NCBI GenBank assembly: GCA_050729515.1
Contig: JBOHLG010000016.1
Coordinates: 1-64,000 of the forward strand
Length of the DNA: 64,000 bases
Source of the DNA: Acaudatibacter sp050729515
Lineage (GTDB): Bacteria > Pseudomonadota > Alphaproteobacteria > Caulobacterales > Caulobacteraceae
Reading direction: 5' to 3'
Positions 41,517 to 50,825 of this stretch are shown in pieces. Position numbers and translations under genes: made by a program. The first letter of the stretch is position 1. Every line of letters starts with the position of its first letter. The notes beneath the pieces were generated by a model. The model was given only the letters and a program-made list of their open reading frames with translations. It was not told the DNA's origin and did not search any database.

Positions 41517-42685
41517 CAGCGGCTTTCCCGCTCCCAGACGTCCGCCTCGGCGCCGAAAGCGCGCAGGTCGTCGACGAAGAGGCCAGGTTCCTCCATGGCC
41601 GCGAAGTGGCCGCCCTTGGGCATGTCCGTCCATCGGCGGATGTTGTAGGCCCGCTCGGCCCAGCTTCTCGGCGGGGCTTGATAGAGCGGCTCGCCGGAGA
41701 AGTTGGCGAAGGCGGTGGGAGTTTCGCACCGTTCGCCGGCCGGCGCGCCAGGGCTCTCTTCTATGAGGCCGCGATAATACCAGGCGCCGGTGGTGAAGCT
41801 CCCAGTCATCACATAGAGCATGATGTTGACGATGAGATCGTCGATCGCGAAGACCTCCTCGAACGGCGTCTGGCGGCGGTCGGACCAATCGTAGAAGCGC
41901 TCGAGGATCCAGGCCGCCTGGCCCACCGGATTGCCGGCGCCCAGCCACGCGAGCGACTGAGGCTTGGAGCTCTGCAGGCGGAAATAGGCGCCCAGCAGAT
42001 CCATCATCGCGCCCTGGCGCGCTATCCAGGCCGTCTCGGCCTCGCTCGAGGGCCCGCCGGCCGGCCGAAGGCCGAACATGTTGAGATGGATGGCCTTAAC
42101 CTGGCGGGGATGCTCGATGGCCAGCAGCGAGGTGATCCTCGCGCCCCAGTCGCCGCCCTGGGCGAGATAGCGGCCGTAGCCGAGGAGCTCGCTCATCAGC
42201 TTGCCGAAGAGCCGCGCCGTCGCGCGCTGCCCGATGGGTCGTTCAGGCTTGGAGGAAAAGCCGAAGCCGGGGAGGGAGGGGATGACGAGATCGAAGGCGT
42301 CGGAGGCCTCGCCGCCATGGCGGCTTGGAAAGGCGAGGGGCTCGATGACGCCCCAGAACTCGTAATGGCTTCCCGGCCAGCCGTGGGAGAGGAGGAGAGG
42401 GCGTTTTCCCTCGGCCTCCCCGACCACATGGACGAAGTGGAGATCGAAATCCTCCACCCGGGCGGTGAACTGCGGCCAGCGGTTGAGTTCGGCGACCGCC
42501 GCGCGGGCGTCCCATTCCCTCGCCCAGTGTGCGCAGAAGTGCTTCAGATATTCACCGTCGCAGCCATAGGCCCAGCCGTCCTCGACTTTCGGCGCCTGCG
42601 GCCAGGGATAGGCGCGGACCTTATCCAGCACCGCCTCGACCTCGGCCTTGCTCCAGCGGACTTCGAACGGGATCGGCCCTGGCAT
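41516..42685 (-). CDS. Epoxide hydrolase (EHN family)
   Basis: A 389-residue alpha/beta hydrolase with the N-terminal EHN segment (PFEVRWSKAEVEAVLDKVR, key residues RW and L). The oxyanion motif is HGWPGS, the nucleophile Asp is in QGGDWGARI, and lid tyrosines are in AYNIRRW. The His is in PKGGHFAAMEEP. It opens epoxides to diols. No signal peptide. It heads the coupled unit with the aldolase and dehydratase genes; why an epoxide hydrolase should be with threonine-degrading enzymes is unclear. Confidence 0.9.
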   Translation of the reverse strand: MPGPIPFEVRWSKAEVEAVLDKVRAYPWPQAPKVEDGWAYGCDGEYLKHFCAHWAREWDARAAVAELNRWPQFTARVEDFDLHFVHVVGEAEGKRPLLLSHGWPGSHYEFWGVIEPLAFPSRHGGEASDAFDLVIPSLPGFGFSSKPERPIGQRATARLFGKLMSELLGYGRYLAQGGDWGARITSLLAIEHPRQVKAIHLNMFGLRPAGGPSSEAETAWIARQGAMMDLLGAYFRLQSSKPQSLAWLGAGNPVGQAAWILERFYDWSDRRQTPFEEVFAIDDLIVNIMLYVMTGSFTTGAWYYRGLIEESPGAPAGERCETPTAFANFSGEPLYQAPPRSWAERAYNIRRWTDMPKGGHFAAMEEPGLFVDDLRAFGAEADVWERESR

Positions 42686-42773
42686 GCTCGCGGCTCCTGT
42701 GGCGCGGCCTGCTCAAACGCGCGCGGGACTTGCGCGTCAAGACCGGTCGCGGCGCTCGACAATTGAGAGTCCT

Positions 42774-43376
42774 TCAGCTTCGCCGCCAGTACGAAGCGAG
42801 GGCGTCGGTGATGACGGAGATCAGCTGGCTCGCGCCGTAGGCCGGGTCGAGCCTGCCGGCGAACTGCAGCATGATCGGCCCGTGGAGGGCCGCCCAGTAG
42901 GCCCGGCCGACAAGCTCCGGATCGGCCGGAGCGCCATCCGGCCCTCTCACTTCGCCCACATGCCGGGTGAGGGTGCCGTAGGCTCTCTGGCCCGCCCGGA
43001 CGAACTCGGGATAGAGAAATTCGCTCGGCTGATTGATGTCGAACATCAGCTTGTAGGCTTCGGGGCGGGAGAAGGCGAAATCGACGTAGGCCCGGCCGAC
43101 TGCCTCGGCGGCGCGGGCCGGATCGGCGGCGTTGGCCGCATAGGCCCCCTCGAGCGCCTCGGCGAAGCGGTTGTAGCTGCGCGCCCGCACCGCCGCCAGG
43201 ATGGCGTCCTTGTCCTTGAAGTAACGGTAGGGGGTCATGGGGCTGACCCCGAGCGCGCCGGCGAGTTCGCGAACCGTCACCGCCTCAACGCCGTGTTCGG
43301 CGAAGAGCTTCTCGGCGGCGTCGCACAGACGCTCGCGGAACGCTTGGATTTCAGCTTCGGAAAGGGCCCTGGGCAT
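42774..43376 (-). CDS. TetR/AcrR family transcriptional regulator
   Basis: A 200-residue repressor-type protein. Residues ~10-60 form the HTH: FRERLCDAAEKLFAEHG, VTVRELAGALGVSPMTPYRYF. The C-terminal domain resembles the TetR_C_33-like family (AFSRPEAYKLMFDINQP, then RAYWAALHGPIMLQFAG). ATG 43376 gives the usual short arm before the HTH; a TTG six codons upstream is less likely. It is divergent from a carotenoid oxygenase gene with a perfect palindrome between them, so it probably represses that gene and itself. The ligand may be an apocarotenoid or fatty acid. Confidence 0.9.
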   Translation of the reverse strand: MPRALSEAEIQAFRERLCDAAEKLFAEHGVEAVTVRELAGALGVSPMTPYRYFKDKDAILAAVRARSYNRFAEALEGAYAANAADPARAAEAVGRAYVDFAFSRPEAYKLMFDINQPSEFLYPEFVRAGQRAYGTLTRHVGEVRGPDGAPADPELVGRAYWAALHGPIMLQFAGRLDPAYGASQLISVITDALASYWRRS

Positions 43377-43433
43377 GCGACTCGCCTGACTCAAAAAAAC
43401 CGCTTGCGCCGGTATAGCGCTTACGGCATAAAT

Positions 43434-43444
43434 TTACAATGTAA
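43434..43444. promoter_or_regulatory. Candidate TetR operator
   Basis: TTACAATGTAA is a perfect 5+1+5 inverted repeat, and a further CTTAC at 43420-43424 pairs with GTAAG at 43441-43445. It lies between the divergent TetR and carotenoid oxygenase genes, 26 bases before the latter's ATG, where binding would block initiation. Confidence 0.5.
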
Positions 43445-43470
43445 GACAAATTGGATGGTGGAGCTCGAAA

Positions 43471-44868
43471 ATGGACGGATCGCAGCCGATCAACCCGTAC
43501 CTCTCAGGAAACTTCGCTCCAGTGCGCGAGGAGAGCGACTTTGACCTCGCCATCGACGGGGCGCTTCCGGCCGAGCTCGCCGGCGCCTTCTATCGCAACG
43601 GCCCCAATCCCCAATTCGAGCCGGGACCGGATTACCACTGGTTCGGGGGCGACGGCATGATCCACGCGGTCTTCGTCGAAGAGGGCAAGGCGCGCTACCG
43701 CAACCGCTTCGTCCAGACGCCCAAGTGGAAGCTGGAGAATGCCGCGGGGCGGCGCTTGTTCGCCACCTTCGGAAACCCAATCGGCTCGGATCCCTCGGTG
43801 ATCGGCAAGGACGGCGGAACGGCCAACACCAACATCGTCTGGCACGCGGGCCGTCTGTTCGCGCTCGAGGAGGGCCATCCGCCGACCGACCTCGATCCTG
43901 AGAGCCTGGAGACCCGCGGCTACCTCCAAGCCTACGGCGGCAAGGTCACCGCCCATCCCAAGATCGATCCTCTCACCGGAGAGATGATCTGGTTCGCCTA
44001 CATGGTCGGCGAGGCGGGCGGCTCGCCGTTCAGCCCGACGGTCTCCTATGGCGTCACCGACAAGACCGGCAAGGTCATCCGCCGCGACGCCTTCGAGGCG
44101 CCCTACTGCAGCATGGTCCACGACTTCCTGGTGACCGAAAAGCACGTGCTCTTCCCGATCCTTCCGCTGGTCGGCAGCCTGGAGTCAGTGATGGCCGGAC
44201 GCTCGCCCTTCGTCTGGGATCCGGCCAAGGGCGCCTTCGTGGGCGTCATGTGGCGCGACGCGGGCGTCGAGACCCTGAAATGGTTCGAGGTCGAGCCGAA
44301 CTACGTCTTCCACCCGATGAACGCCTGGGAGGTTGGATCGCGCCTCTTCGCCGATGTCATGGAGTATCCCAAGGCCCCGCTCTTCCCCGATGCCGACGGC
44401 AACCGCTCAGAGCGTGCGCCCGCGCGGCTCGTGCGCTGGACGATCGACCTTGAAGGAAACTCCAATCAGGTGAAGCGCGAGCCGCTCGACGATCTTCCCG
44501 GCGAGTTTCCCAGGGTGGACGACCGCCGGGCCTGCCTCGCCTATCGCCACGGCTGGTTCGCCGGCGTCGCCGGCGAGGATTTCGACGCCCGCTTCGACTG
44601 CCTCGCCCATGTCGATCTCAAGACCGGAAAGCGGAGCCTCTATCGCTTCGCCGCCGGCGATTGTCCTGGCGAGCCGGTCTTCGTCCCGCGCACGGCGGAC
44701 GCTGCCGAAGGCGACGGCTTTCTCGTCGCCCTCGTCTACCGAGGCGGCGAGGATCGGAGCGACTTCGTGGTCTTCGAAGCCCAGGATGTCGCCGCTGGCC
44801 CGATCGCTTCGGCCCGCATTCCCCGCCGCGTTCCCTTCGGCTTCCACGGAAACTGGCGCGGGGCCTGA
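43471..44868 (+). CDS. Carotenoid/lignostilbene oxygenase family protein
   Basis: A 465-residue Fe(II) dioxygenase of the RPE65/CCO family. The start NPYLSGNFAPVREE and the GAFYRNGPNPQFEP signature are diagnostic. Four iron-binding His are expected in AHPKIDPLTGEM, SMVHDFLVT, FHPMNAWEV and the C-terminal GFHGNW, all of which are visible. It cleaves a double bond in carotenoids, apocarotenoids or stilbenes. No other carotenoid genes are present, so a stilbene or imported apocarotenoid substrate is plausible. Probably controlled by the divergent TetR protein. Confidence 0.92.
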   Translation: MDGSQPINPYLSGNFAPVREESDFDLAIDGALPAELAGAFYRNGPNPQFEPGPDYHWFGGDGMIHAVFVEEGKARYRNRFVQTPKWKLENAAGRRLFATFGNPIGSDPSVIGKDGGTANTNIVWHAGRLFALEEGHPPTDLDPESLETRGYLQAYGGKVTAHPKIDPLTGEMIWFAYMVGEAGGSPFSPTVSYGVTDKTGKVIRRDAFEAPYCSMVHDFLVTEKHVLFPILPLVGSLESVMAGRSPFVWDPAKGAFVGVMWRDAGVETLKWFEVEPNYVFHPMNAWEVGSRLFADVMEYPKAPLFPDADGNRSERAPARLVRWTIDLEGNSNQVKREPLDDLPGEFPRVDDRRACLAYRHGWFAGVAGEDFDARFDCLAHVDLKTGKRSLYRFAAGDCPGEPVFVPRTADAAEGDGFLVALVYRGGEDRSDFVVFEAQDVAAGPIASARIPRRVPFGFHGNWRGA

Positions 44869-44903
44869 GGTCCTGTTCGTCCGCCGCCCAAATTCGCGGC
44901 CTC

Positions 44904-46463
44904 CTAGTGGGACGCGGCGGTCTGGGCGCTCCGGTAGAACTGGTCGAGCCGCAGCATCGTCTGATCGGGTTGCATGCTGGTGAGGTGCGGCGTCTCGCCG
45001 AGCGCCATCATCTGGCCGCCGTCACCATAGCTCGGCCACTGTTGACGCCCACAGCCGTCTGGCGAACCGGTCTTGGCGAAATGGGTCCGGCACCGGGTCA
45101 TCAGACGCGACAGGTCGCGATCACGACGAGACCACGTGCCCGCCAGATCGTGGCCGAAGACGAAGGGCATCTCGTCCCCGTGGCGCGTCGCGCTTACACA
45201 TCCCTCGTTGGGAGAACACGGCGTCGGATGGTCGAACTCGTAGACATAAACGGGCTTTCCGGCCTCGCTCGCCAGCCGAGCCCACGCCCACATGTCCCAG
45301 CGGAATCGCATGTCGCCCTCGAAGCGATCGGCGGCGGCGTAGGCGGAGGCGTCTGACGTCCCTGGCGAGGGTGCGGCCAGCTTGACGACCCAGGAGGGAA
45401 AGTCGCGATCGAGGGCCGCCTCGTAGGTGCTCGGCGTGATGTGCTCTCCGGCCAGGAAGATCGCGCCCTCGTCGTGATTGGAGCCGATAAGGAAGGCGCG
45501 CGGGCCGATCCGGCCCTGTCGAAAGGCCTCGGCGGGCGGTTCGTCGATGACCGCTCCGTCGATGATGATCGCCGGGGTGAACCGCGCCGCGAGCAAGCTC
45601 GTGGCCGGAACCCGCCGGAGCGCGGAGATGGACGAAGCTCCCAACCGGGCGGCGAAGGCGGCGCCCTCCTTTTCCGCCGCTGGCTCCGTCGCGGTCGGCA
45701 AGAGCTCCATGGATTCGAAAAGACCGCCGCTCTCGGCGATGGCGTAGCGGAAGAGGCCCTTGGCCAAGGGAGAGACGCTGAGCGCGCTGATCGAGATAGC
45801 GCCGGACGACTGGCCGAAGACGGTCACTCGCGATGGATCGCCGCCGAACGCGGCGATGTTGCGATGGACCCACTGCAAGACGGCGATCTGGTCCAAAATC
45901 CCGTAGTCGCCGGTCGACCCTCCGGGCGACTCCTGGGCCAGTTGCGGATGGGCGAGGAAACCGAAGACGCCGAGGCGATAGTTGAAGGTGACGACGATGA
46001 CGCCGCGCCGAGCCAGAACATCGCCGGCGTAGAGGGGAATCGACCCTGACCCGTTCTCCAGGCCGCCGCCATAGTTCCACACCATGACCGGAAGCTTCTC
46101 AGCAGCGGGGCGATCGGGGACCCAGAGGTTCAGATAGAGGCAGTCCTCGCTCATCGGCTCCGCCGGGGCGTCATCCGGGTAGACGCCCTTTTGCATGCAG
46201 CGGGACGCGAAGTGGTCGAGGCGCTTCACCCCCAACCATGCTTTGGCCGGTTGTGGAGGGCGCCAGCGTAGCTCGCCGACCGGAGGGGCCGCGAACGGCA
46301 GGCCCTCGTAGACGGTCAGGCCTCGATGATGGACCCCCTCCACAGGTCCCCGGTCGGTCAGGACGGCGCCGAGCGCCGGTCCGTGCGATAGGACCGACAG
46401 CGCGAGCAAGAGGACGATCGCGAAGGTCAAGGACCGTCCGCTCCCCCGCATCCTATGATTCAT
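44904..46463 (-). CDS. Secreted type B carboxylesterase
   Basis: A 519-residue esterase. The signal peptide is GSGRSLTFAIVLLLALSVLS after the ATG at 46463. The type-B features are all present: GLPFAAPPVGELRWRPP, EDCLYLNLWVPD, the oxyanion loop NYGGGLENGSG, the nucleophile GQSSGAISI, the acid in SNHDEGAIF and the His in SATRHGDEMPFVFG. It hydrolyses carboxylic esters outside the cytoplasm. It is convergent with the carotenoid oxygenase (35-base gap) and divergent from the Zn-ribbon gene, so it has its own promoter. Confidence 0.92.
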   Translation of the reverse strand: MNHRMRGSGRSLTFAIVLLLALSVLSHGPALGAVLTDRGPVEGVHHRGLTVYEGLPFAAPPVGELRWRPPQPAKAWLGVKRLDHFASRCMQKGVYPDDAPAEPMSEDCLYLNLWVPDRPAAEKLPVMVWNYGGGLENGSGSIPLYAGDVLARRGVIVVTFNYRLGVFGFLAHPQLAQESPGGSTGDYGILDQIAVLQWVHRNIAAFGGDPSRVTVFGQSSGAISISALSVSPLAKGLFRYAIAESGGLFESMELLPTATEPAAEKEGAAFAARLGASSISALRRVPATSLLAARFTPAIIIDGAVIDEPPAEAFRQGRIGPRAFLIGSNHDEGAIFLAGEHITPSTYEAALDRDFPSWVVKLAAPSPGTSDASAYAAADRFEGDMRFRWDMWAWARLASEAGKPVYVYEFDHPTPCSPNEGCVSATRHGDEMPFVFGHDLAGTWSRRDRDLSRLMTRCRTHFAKTGSPDGCGRQQWPSYGDGGQMMALGETPHLTSMQPDQTMLRLDQFYRSAQTAASH

Positions 46464-46551
46464 GTCTCTCACGGCTCCGTGGTTCGCCTGCGGCCATTGT
46501 CTCGCCCACCGCGGGGTATAAGAGTGATCGCTGTTCAGTTCGGAGAGCGCC

Positions 46552-46992
46552 ATGCCCGAAGCCGAAGCCCAGAAATCCCCCTCTCCAAAGCCGCTTCCGG
46601 TCGTTCCCTTCCTCAAGATCCCCGAGGAGGGCGAGCCCTATCTGGAAGGATCCAGGTGCGGCAAGTGCGGCGAGACCTTCCTTGGGACGAGAGAAACCTG
46701 CGCGGCCTGCGGGGCGCGCGAGGCGATGCAGACTGTGCGCCTCTCCAACAGCGGCAAGCTCTACAACTACACCGTCGTCCACCGGAACTTCCCCGGAGTC
46801 GAGGTGCCGTTCATCTCCGCGATCGTCGATCTCGACGGCGGCGGGACGCTGCGCGGCAACCTCATCGATTTCCCGCCCAGCCCCGAGGCGATCAAGTTCG
46901 ACATGCCGGTGAGGCTCGTCTTCCGCGACGCCGGCCGCAAGGATCGCGAAGGCAACGCCTATCTCTCCTACTTCTTCACTCCCGCCGCTTGA
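46552..46992 (+). CDS. Zn-ribbon / OB-fold protein (DUF35)
   Basis: A 146-residue protein with an N-terminal rubredoxin-like zinc ribbon (CGKCGETFLG and CAACGA) and an OB-fold (LYNYTVVHRNFPGVEVPF, key LYNYTVV and PFISAIVDL). DUF35 proteins bind acyl-CoA and partner with thiolase-fold proteins in steroid and lipid metabolism (for example Ltp2-type aldolases). It sits 31 bases before a thiolase-like gene, so the two almost certainly form one complex. The DUF35-thiolase pairing is family knowledge; the substrate is unknown. Confidence 0.9.
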   Translation: MPEAEAQKSPSPKPLPVVPFLKIPEEGEPYLEGSRCGKCGETFLGTRETCAACGAREAMQTVRLSNSGKLYNYTVVHRNFPGVEVPFISAIVDLDGGGTLRGNLIDFPPSPEAIKFDMPVRLVFRDAGRKDREGNAYLSYFFTPAA

Positions 46993-47023
46993 GGCCGCCC
47001 ACTCACTCTTCGAGGAGAAACTC

Positions 47024-48166
47024 ATGACCGACGTCTTCGTGGTCGGAACCGACATGATCAAGTTCGGCCGGTTCCCGGAAAAGACCGTTCCGCAGCTCGG
47101 GGCCACCGCCGCCCTGATGGCGCTCGACGACGCCGGCCTCACCATCCATGACATGCAGGCCCTCTACTGCGGCAATCTCGGCGAGGCCGGGGCGATGGTG
47201 GGCCAGAGGGTTCTCCAGGAGATCGGCCAGACCGGCATTCCGGTGGTCAACTGCGCCAACGCTTGCGCCACCGGCGCGACCGCCTTCCGCGAAGGCTGGG
47301 CGGCGATCAAGGCCGGGCTCTACGACGTGGTCCTCGCCGTGGGGGTCGAACAGATGGGCAAGGGGTTGCTCGGCGGAGCGGGCGGAGGCTCGGGCATCCC
47401 CACCGAAGGCCTGCTGGGATCGGGCACCATGCCCTCGGTCTTCGCCCATGTCGGCCTGGAGCATTCGCGCAAGTACGGGACGACCTTCGAGCAGTTCGCC
47501 AAGGTCTCGGTGAAGAACCATCACCACTCCACCGCCAACCCCAAGGCCATGTACCAGATCGAGACCCCGCTGCAGGAGGTGATGGGCGCGGAGATGATCT
47601 CCTATCCCAATACCAAGCTCATGTGCTCGGTGAACGTCGACGGCTCGGCCGCCGCGATCATCGCCTCCGAGAGCGCCGCCAAGCGGCTCGGCCTCATGGG
47701 CCGGGCGGTGAAGGTGCGCGCCAGCGCGCTCACCAGCGATCCCTATTCGCCGCGCAACCTCGCCATGCCCGATTTCAATGGGGCCACTCGCCTGGCCGCC
47801 AAGCAGGCCTATGAGATGGCTGGCCTCGGCCCCGATGACGTCGACCTCGTCGAACTCCACGACTGCTTCGCCACCGCCGAGATCGTCCATTACGAGAACC
47901 TCGGCCTCTGCGCCGAGGGCGAGGCGGGAAAGCTGATCGACGAAGGGGCGACCGCTCACGGCGGACGCATCCCTGTCAATGTCTCCGGGGGCCTGCTCTC
48001 CAAGGGCCATCCGCTGGGCGCCACCGGCATCGCCAACATCTACGAGATCACCACCCATCTGCGCGGCGAGGCCGGCAAGCGGCAGGTGGAGGGGGCGCGG
48101 ATCGGCCTCACCCACGTGGTGGGCATGGGCTCGGCCTGCGCCGTCCACGTGCTCGAGAAAGTCTGA
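47024..48166 (+). CDS. Thiolase-superfamily lipid-transfer protein (SCP-x/Ltp type)
   Basis: A 380-residue thiolase-fold protein. The segment VNCANACATGATAF includes the thiolase Cys position, VELHDCFATAEIVHYENLG has the conserved HDCF, and SGGLLSKGHPLGATGIA is the C-terminal GHPxGATG motif. HDCF in place of NEAF marks the SCP-x/Ltp group, used in sterol side-chain or branched acyl degradation. The close DUF35 gene upstream is the expected partner. Thiolysis or retro-aldol activity cannot be separated by sequence alone. ATG 47024 has GAGGAGA upstream. Confidence 0.9.
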   Translation: MTDVFVVGTDMIKFGRFPEKTVPQLGATAALMALDDAGLTIHDMQALYCGNLGEAGAMVGQRVLQEIGQTGIPVVNCANACATGATAFREGWAAIKAGLYDVVLAVGVEQMGKGLLGGAGGGSGIPTEGLLGSGTMPSVFAHVGLEHSRKYGTTFEQFAKVSVKNHHHSTANPKAMYQIETPLQEVMGAEMISYPNTKLMCSVNVDGSAAAIIASESAAKRLGLMGRAVKVRASALTSDPYSPRNLAMPDFNGATRLAAKQAYEMAGLGPDDVDLVELHDCFATAEIVHYENLGLCAEGEAGKLIDEGATAHGGRIPVNVSGGLLSKGHPLGATGIANIYEITTHLRGEAGKRQVEGARIGLTHVVGMGSACAVHVLEKV

Positions 48167-48187
48167 GGCGTCGAGAAGCCGGGCCGA

Positions 48188-49300
48188 TTACGCCGTTCGA
48201 GGGCTGGCGTACTTCTCCATCAGCGCCCGCACTTCCTCGTGGGGAAGGGCCGGCACGGTGTGGTCGTCGGCCCCCGTCATGGTCTCAGCCGCGCAAATGG
48301 CGTTCAAGACCGCCTCATCCACCGCCTCGATGGTGGCGGCGAAGAAGGGGTTGAGGGCGGGATCGGGGACCAAGGCGGCGCGGGCGATCTCGCTCCTCGC
48401 AGCCAGCGCCTCGGCGTTGGCCGTCGAGAAGGCGAGGAAGATGTCGCCCGAGCCGTGGCCGCTGACCGATCCGGAGCGGCCGACGCCGAGGGCGACGCGA
48501 CGGGCGAGGCGGGAAAGTTGGTGCGGAATGAGAGGCGCGTCGGTGGCGAGGATCGCGATGATCGAGCCAGTCTCCTCTCCCTTGCGCGTCTCCGGCTTCC
48601 ATTCCTTCAGCGCCTCTCCGACGCGAACGCCAGCAATGACGAGCTGCTCGCGAAGGCCGAAGTTGGCCTGGACGAAGGCGCCCAGGGTGAACGTGTCTCC
48701 GGCGAACTTGACCTTCCGCGACGCGGTCCCCGATCCGCCCTTGAAGCCATAGCAGATCATCCCGGTGCCGCCGCCGACGTTTCCCTCCTCGATGCGCCCG
48801 CCGCGCGCCCCTTCGAGAGCGGCGAAGATGTCAGGCTCGGCGACGTGGAAGCCATCGATGTCGTTGAGCCAGCCGTCATAGGTCTCGCCGACCACCGGCA
48901 GGCTCCACTGGCCGGTCCTCCTGAAGCGGCCGACGAGCCACTTGATCGAAGCGTCGCGGGCTGCGCCCACCGAATGGGTGTTGGTGAGAAGGATTGGGCC
49001 TTCGCAGCGGCCGACCTCGGCCGCCCAATGCGAGCCGGTGAGCTCGCCGTTGCCGTTCAGGCTGAACATGGAGGCGAAGACGCTCTCATCGGCCCGACCG
49101 CGCCCGCGTGGCAGGATGGCCGTGACGCCGGTCCTCACCGGTCCTTGGCCGACGATCCGCGCGCCCTCCCCGCGGATCAGGGTCGAGTAGCCGACCTCGA
49201 TCCCGGCGACGTCGGTGATGGCGTTGAGCGGCCCCGGCTCGCCGCTGAAGGGAATGCCAAGGGTCCGGGCCCTTTCCCGGCCCGCGGGCGTGGTCAGCAA
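48188..49300 (-). CDS. P1 family peptidase (DmpA/BapA-like)
   Basis: A 370-residue N-terminal-nucleophile peptidase. The frame shows ITDVAGIEVGYSTL, RTGVTAILPRG, LTNTHSVGAARDA, EGNVGGGTGMICYGFKGG and VLNAICAAETMTG, all hallmarks of the DmpA/S58 family, which self-cleave before a Ser and act as D-amidase/D-esterase or beta-peptidyl aminopeptidase. The likely start is TTG 49300, overlapping the end of the aminotransferase gene; no ATG keeps the conserved N-terminus. No signal peptide is seen. Coupling to an aminotransferase suggests use of beta- or D-amino-acid peptides, which is inference. Confidence 0.87.
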   Translation of the reverse strand: MLTTPAGRERARTLGIPFSGEPGPLNAITDVAGIEVGYSTLIRGEGARIVGQGPVRTGVTAILPRGRGRADESVFASMFSLNGNGELTGSHWAAEVGRCEGPILLTNTHSVGAARDASIKWLVGRFRRTGQWSLPVVGETYDGWLNDIDGFHVAEPDIFAALEGARGGRIEEGNVGGGTGMICYGFKGGSGTASRKVKFAGDTFTLGAFVQANFGLREQLVIAGVRVGEALKEWKPETRKGEETGSIIAILATDAPLIPHQLSRLARRVALGVGRSGSVSGHGSGDIFLAFSTANAEALAARSEIARAALVPDPALNPFFAATIEAVDEAVLNAICAAETMTGADDHTVPALPHEEVRALMEKYASPRTA

Positions 49301-50625
49301 AGGACCTCGTCGATCGAGCGGGCGAGGACGTCGGCCATGAGGTCGATCTCCTCCTCGCTGACGATGAAAGGGGGGCCGAGGCAGACGATGTCGCGCACCT
49401 CCCCGGTCCCGCCCGGGTAGTAGAAGACCCCGCGCTCCAGGCCCTTGCCGACGATCCGGTTGGTGACCTTGTCGCGTTCGTCGAACCGCTCGAGCTTCTC
49501 GCGATCGCGGACGATCTCCACCGCCTGGAGAAGGCCAAGGCCGCGGATCTCGGCGACGTGCGGATGCTGGCCAAGACGCTCGTCGAGAACCGCGCGAAGC
49601 CGCGCGCCCATTTTGGCCGCGCGGGCGAGGAGATTCTCCTCTTCGAGGATGCGCAGAACCTCGTTTGCCGCCGCGCAGGCCGAGGGGAGGGCCGCGAAGG
49701 TGTGGAACATCACCTGCAGGCCGGCCTTGGCGATCGGTTCGGCGACCTCGGGGGTGGTGAAGACCCCGCAGATCGCCGCGTAGCCGCCGGCCAGGCCCTT
49801 GCCGGAAACCAGGATGTCGGGCCGGACGCCGAAATGCTCGCAGGCGAAGCGGGACCCGCAGCGGCCGAAGCCCGTCATCACCTCGTCGATGATGAGAAGG
49901 ATGCCGTATTCGTCGCAGAGGGCCCGAAGGCCGGGAAGATAGCCGTCGGGAGGGACGATCGCGCCGCCGCTCGAGCCGGTGATCGGCTCGCTGACGATGG
50001 CCGCAATGGTCCTGGGTCCCTCGGCCTCGATGGCCGCGCGGCTGGCGGCGAGGCAGGCTGCGGCGTGGTCCTCTCCGGGCGCGGCGCGCAGCGGCCAGGG
50101 AGTGGGGATCCTTGGGAACTCGGCCAGAAACCCCTCCATGCCTCTCTTGCGCGAGACGTGGCCCGAGAGCCCGGCCATGGCGATGGTGGTGCCGTGATAG
50201 GAGACCTCGCGGGCCATGACCTTGACCCGCTCGCTCATTCCGCGCGCCGCCTGGGACTGGACGGCGATCTTCACCGCCGCTTCGACCCCTTCCGAGCCGC
50301 CGCTGGCGAGGTGGATATGATGGAGGCCCTCGGGAAGCCAGGAAGCCCGAAGACGGGCGGCGAGCGCCTCCCGCTCCGGGGTGCGCCAAGTCGGCACGAC
50401 GTAGACGTCTCCGGCCTTCGCCGCCGCCTCGACCGGCTCTCGCCGGCCGTGGCCGATGTTGGCGACGATGGCCCCGCCGGCGGCGTCCAGGATCTTTGAT
50501 CCGTCTTCGCAGAAGAGCCAGGCGCCCTTGCCTCCCACGATGGTGGGTGAGCGGGCGGGAAGGAACGGCCAGTCGAGGGAGGCGTCCTTGGCGACGGGGC
50601 GCGACGCGGTGCGGTCGTGAGGCAT
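49294..50625 (-). CDS. Class III PLP-dependent aminotransferase
   Basis: A 443-residue omega-aminotransferase-family enzyme. Features are ASGGSEGVEAAVKIA, SYHGTTIAMAGLSGH, IIDEVMTGFGRCG with the PLP-binding Asp, and the Schiff-base Lys in VSGKGLAGGYA. It is close to the beta-alanine:pyruvate and aspartate-aminotransferase-family (COG0160/0161) members. ATG 50625 is chosen; a GTG-type extension of 12 residues is possible. Together with the P1 peptidase downstream and the APC permease upstream it may form a small amino-acid uptake and breakdown locus. Confidence 0.88.
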   Translation of the reverse strand: MPHDRTASRPVAKDASLDWPFLPARSPTIVGGKGAWLFCEDGSKILDAAGGAIVANIGHGRREPVEAAAKAGDVYVVPTWRTPEREALAARLRASWLPEGLHHIHLASGGSEGVEAAVKIAVQSQAARGMSERVKVMAREVSYHGTTIAMAGLSGHVSRKRGMEGFLAEFPRIPTPWPLRAAPGEDHAAACLAASRAAIEAEGPRTIAAIVSEPITGSSGGAIVPPDGYLPGLRALCDEYGILLIIDEVMTGFGRCGSRFACEHFGVRPDILVSGKGLAGGYAAICGVFTTPEVAEPIAKAGLQVMFHTFAALPSACAAANEVLRILEEENLLARAAKMGARLRAVLDERLGQHPHVAEIRGLGLLQAVEIVRDREKLERFDERDKVTNRIVGKGLERGVFYYPGGTGEVRDIVCLGPPFIVSEEEIDLMADVLARSIDEVLC

Positions 50626-50825
50626 GGACCTGTTTCTTGCGCCTGACTGGGTCGCGCGCAAGCGCCATCAGCGCCTTCCTCCGCGCCCTGCTGCAGGGAA
50701 GATGTATAACCCTTCGACTCATCCGGCGCGGAGCCGAAACAGAAAGCCGGGGCCTATTCCAACCGCCCTCCTGGGTCCCCGCCATGACGGGGGTGAGCGG
50801 AACCGGACGGTCGACAGGAGCGGGC

